From Pleionea sp052032335 (GTDB lineage: Bacteria > Pseudomonadota > Gammaproteobacteria > Enterobacterales > Kangiellaceae): 42,081 nucleotides of DNA. The notes under the pieces are model-generated. The model did not search any database. It saw nothing but the letters and a program-made list of their open reading frames with translations, and was not told the DNA's origin. The DNA lies in NCBI GenBank assembly GCA_052032335.1, contig JBPEWV010000139.1:1-42081 (forward strand), in the 5' to 3' direction. Below are positions 41,597 through 42,081 of this stretch, one piece after another (the first letter of the stretch is position 1; each line of letters opens with the position of its first letter). Made by a program: the position numbers and the translations under genes.

Positions 41597-41980
41597 ATTT
41601 AAGATAGAAAAGGGCAAATCGATTGAAGGTCGTATCGCAGATTTCTAATAAATCACTTTGATTAATAGTGATTGTTACAAAAGAAACGATTCAATAGTTA
41701 TTGAAAGGTGTTACAGCTGTGTCTTTCAGGAAACATCTATGTTTATCAATATTCACTCATAATTAATGCTGTACATTACTGAGAGCAACATTTTCGGGTG
41801 TTTTTACGGTTGCATTTTTTCCGCTAAACTCGAGCCTCCTCATACATTTACTAACATTTCGACATTTTTGAAGAACAGATTTAACTTCCGCAGTGTGACA
41901 TTCTTAAATTCGGTCGGCGCGATTCTTTAGAGCAGAATGAATGGGACGTCGTTGCTACTTAATTTGAGGAGAGATTTACA
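41597..41980. other. Noncoding region upstream of the terminal lipoprotein gene
   Basis: About 380 bp without a supportable gene. It holds a perfect inverted repeat TTCAATA-GT-TATTGAA (41690-41705) and a possible promoter: TTTACG (41803-41808), 16-bp spacer and TAAACT (41825-41830). The predicted leader of about 145 nt is long enough for regulation. No terminator for the cupin gene was recognised. Confidence 0.5.
41690..41705. repeat. Perfect 7-bp inverted repeat upstream of a lipoprotein gene
   Basis: TTCAATAGTTATTGAA, arms of 7 bp with a 2-nt centre, about 275 nt upstream of the lipoprotein start. Suggestive of a regulator binding site; no partner identified. Confidence 0.35.
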
Positions 41981-42081
41981 ATGAAAATGATAGTTACAGT
42001 GCTGGTTGCTTCATTACTGATTGCTTGCGCAGGAACAGGGGATCCAGCTATCGCGACAAGCGATAACCTAATCGCAGCGGA
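41981..42081 (+). CDS. Lipoprotein (3' end beyond window)
   Basis: The first 33 residues of a predicted lipoprotein. MKMIVTVLVASLLIAC gives a positive start, hydrophobic core and lipobox LIAC (Cys16), followed by AGTGDPAIATSD. A strong GAGGAGAG ribosome-binding site lies 7 nt upstream of the ATG, which supports a real, well expressed gene. Residue +2 is alanine, compatible with outer-membrane sorting. The frame is open to the window end; nothing can be said about the mature domain. Confidence 0.75.
   Translation, partial: MKMIVTVLVASLLIACAGTGDPAIATSDNLIAA

Overview
The window is a chromosomal segment of a Gram-negative, very probably marine gammaproteobacterium. Evidence: lipobox lipoproteins and outer-membrane proteins; the gene order glyA-nrdR-ribD-ribE-ribBX-ribH-nusB-thiL-pgpA; a RibB fused to a cysteine-less RibA-like domain (RibBX); and a PomA/PomB-type (sodium-driven) flagellar stator next to xseB-ispA-dxs, as in Vibrio and Shewanella. 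The tandem S9 peptidases and general protein style fit Oceanospirillales/Kangiellaceae-like lineages, but the genus cannot be fixed from this sequence. No rRNA, tRNA, CRISPR array, insertion sequence or prophage was seen.

Layout. 1-10 kb: the 3' part of a YjaB-like acetyltransferase, ettA (minus strand), a HEAT-repeat/cyclophilin fusion lipoprotein, a CDF zinc exporter, a small transglycosylase-like lipoprotein and two tandem paralogous S9 peptidases. 10-19 kb: a cysteine-containing unknown (minus), then the housekeeping run glyA to pgpA, ending in an overlapping retropepsin-like exported protease. 19-24 kb: the minus-strand xseB-ispA-dxs operon (first committed step of the MEP isoprenoid pathway plus farnesyl diphosphate synthase), divergent from pomA-pomB. 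24-30 kb: an orphan Nu1/terminase-small-subunit-like HTH protein, a compact three-gene MCE (Mla-like) lipid ABC transporter, glnS, and a minus-strand greB-mipA pair. 30-40 kb: a signalling and envelope cluster with two paralogous DUF1631-like proteins flanking a PilZ protein that keeps its c-di-GMP-binding motifs, a polytopic EI24/CysZ-like membrane protein with a C-terminal LEA-like domain (minus), and a CHASE-PAS-PAS hybrid histidine kinase. 40-42 kb: yheU, a zinc-ribbon microprotein, a TetR regulator divergent from a cupin, and the start of a lipoprotein cut by the window end.

The part most likely to hold something undescribed is 30.7-39.6 kb. Each DUF1631-like protein carries two related small beta-rich modules separated by a charged coiled coil; the PilZ gene is translationally coupled to the first of them; and the membrane protein and hybrid kinase lie immediately beyond. 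A working hypothesis is a c-di-GMP-responsive regulatory module. Other unusual items are the HEAT-cyclophilin lipoprotein, the orphan terminase-like protein, and the MCE transporter lacking MlaB and MlaC genes. Starts were moved from the longest reading frame where family N-termini or ribosome-binding sites favoured a shorter one (CDF, first and second S9 peptidase, ribE, dxs, ispA, xseB, greB, the EI24-like gene, cupin).
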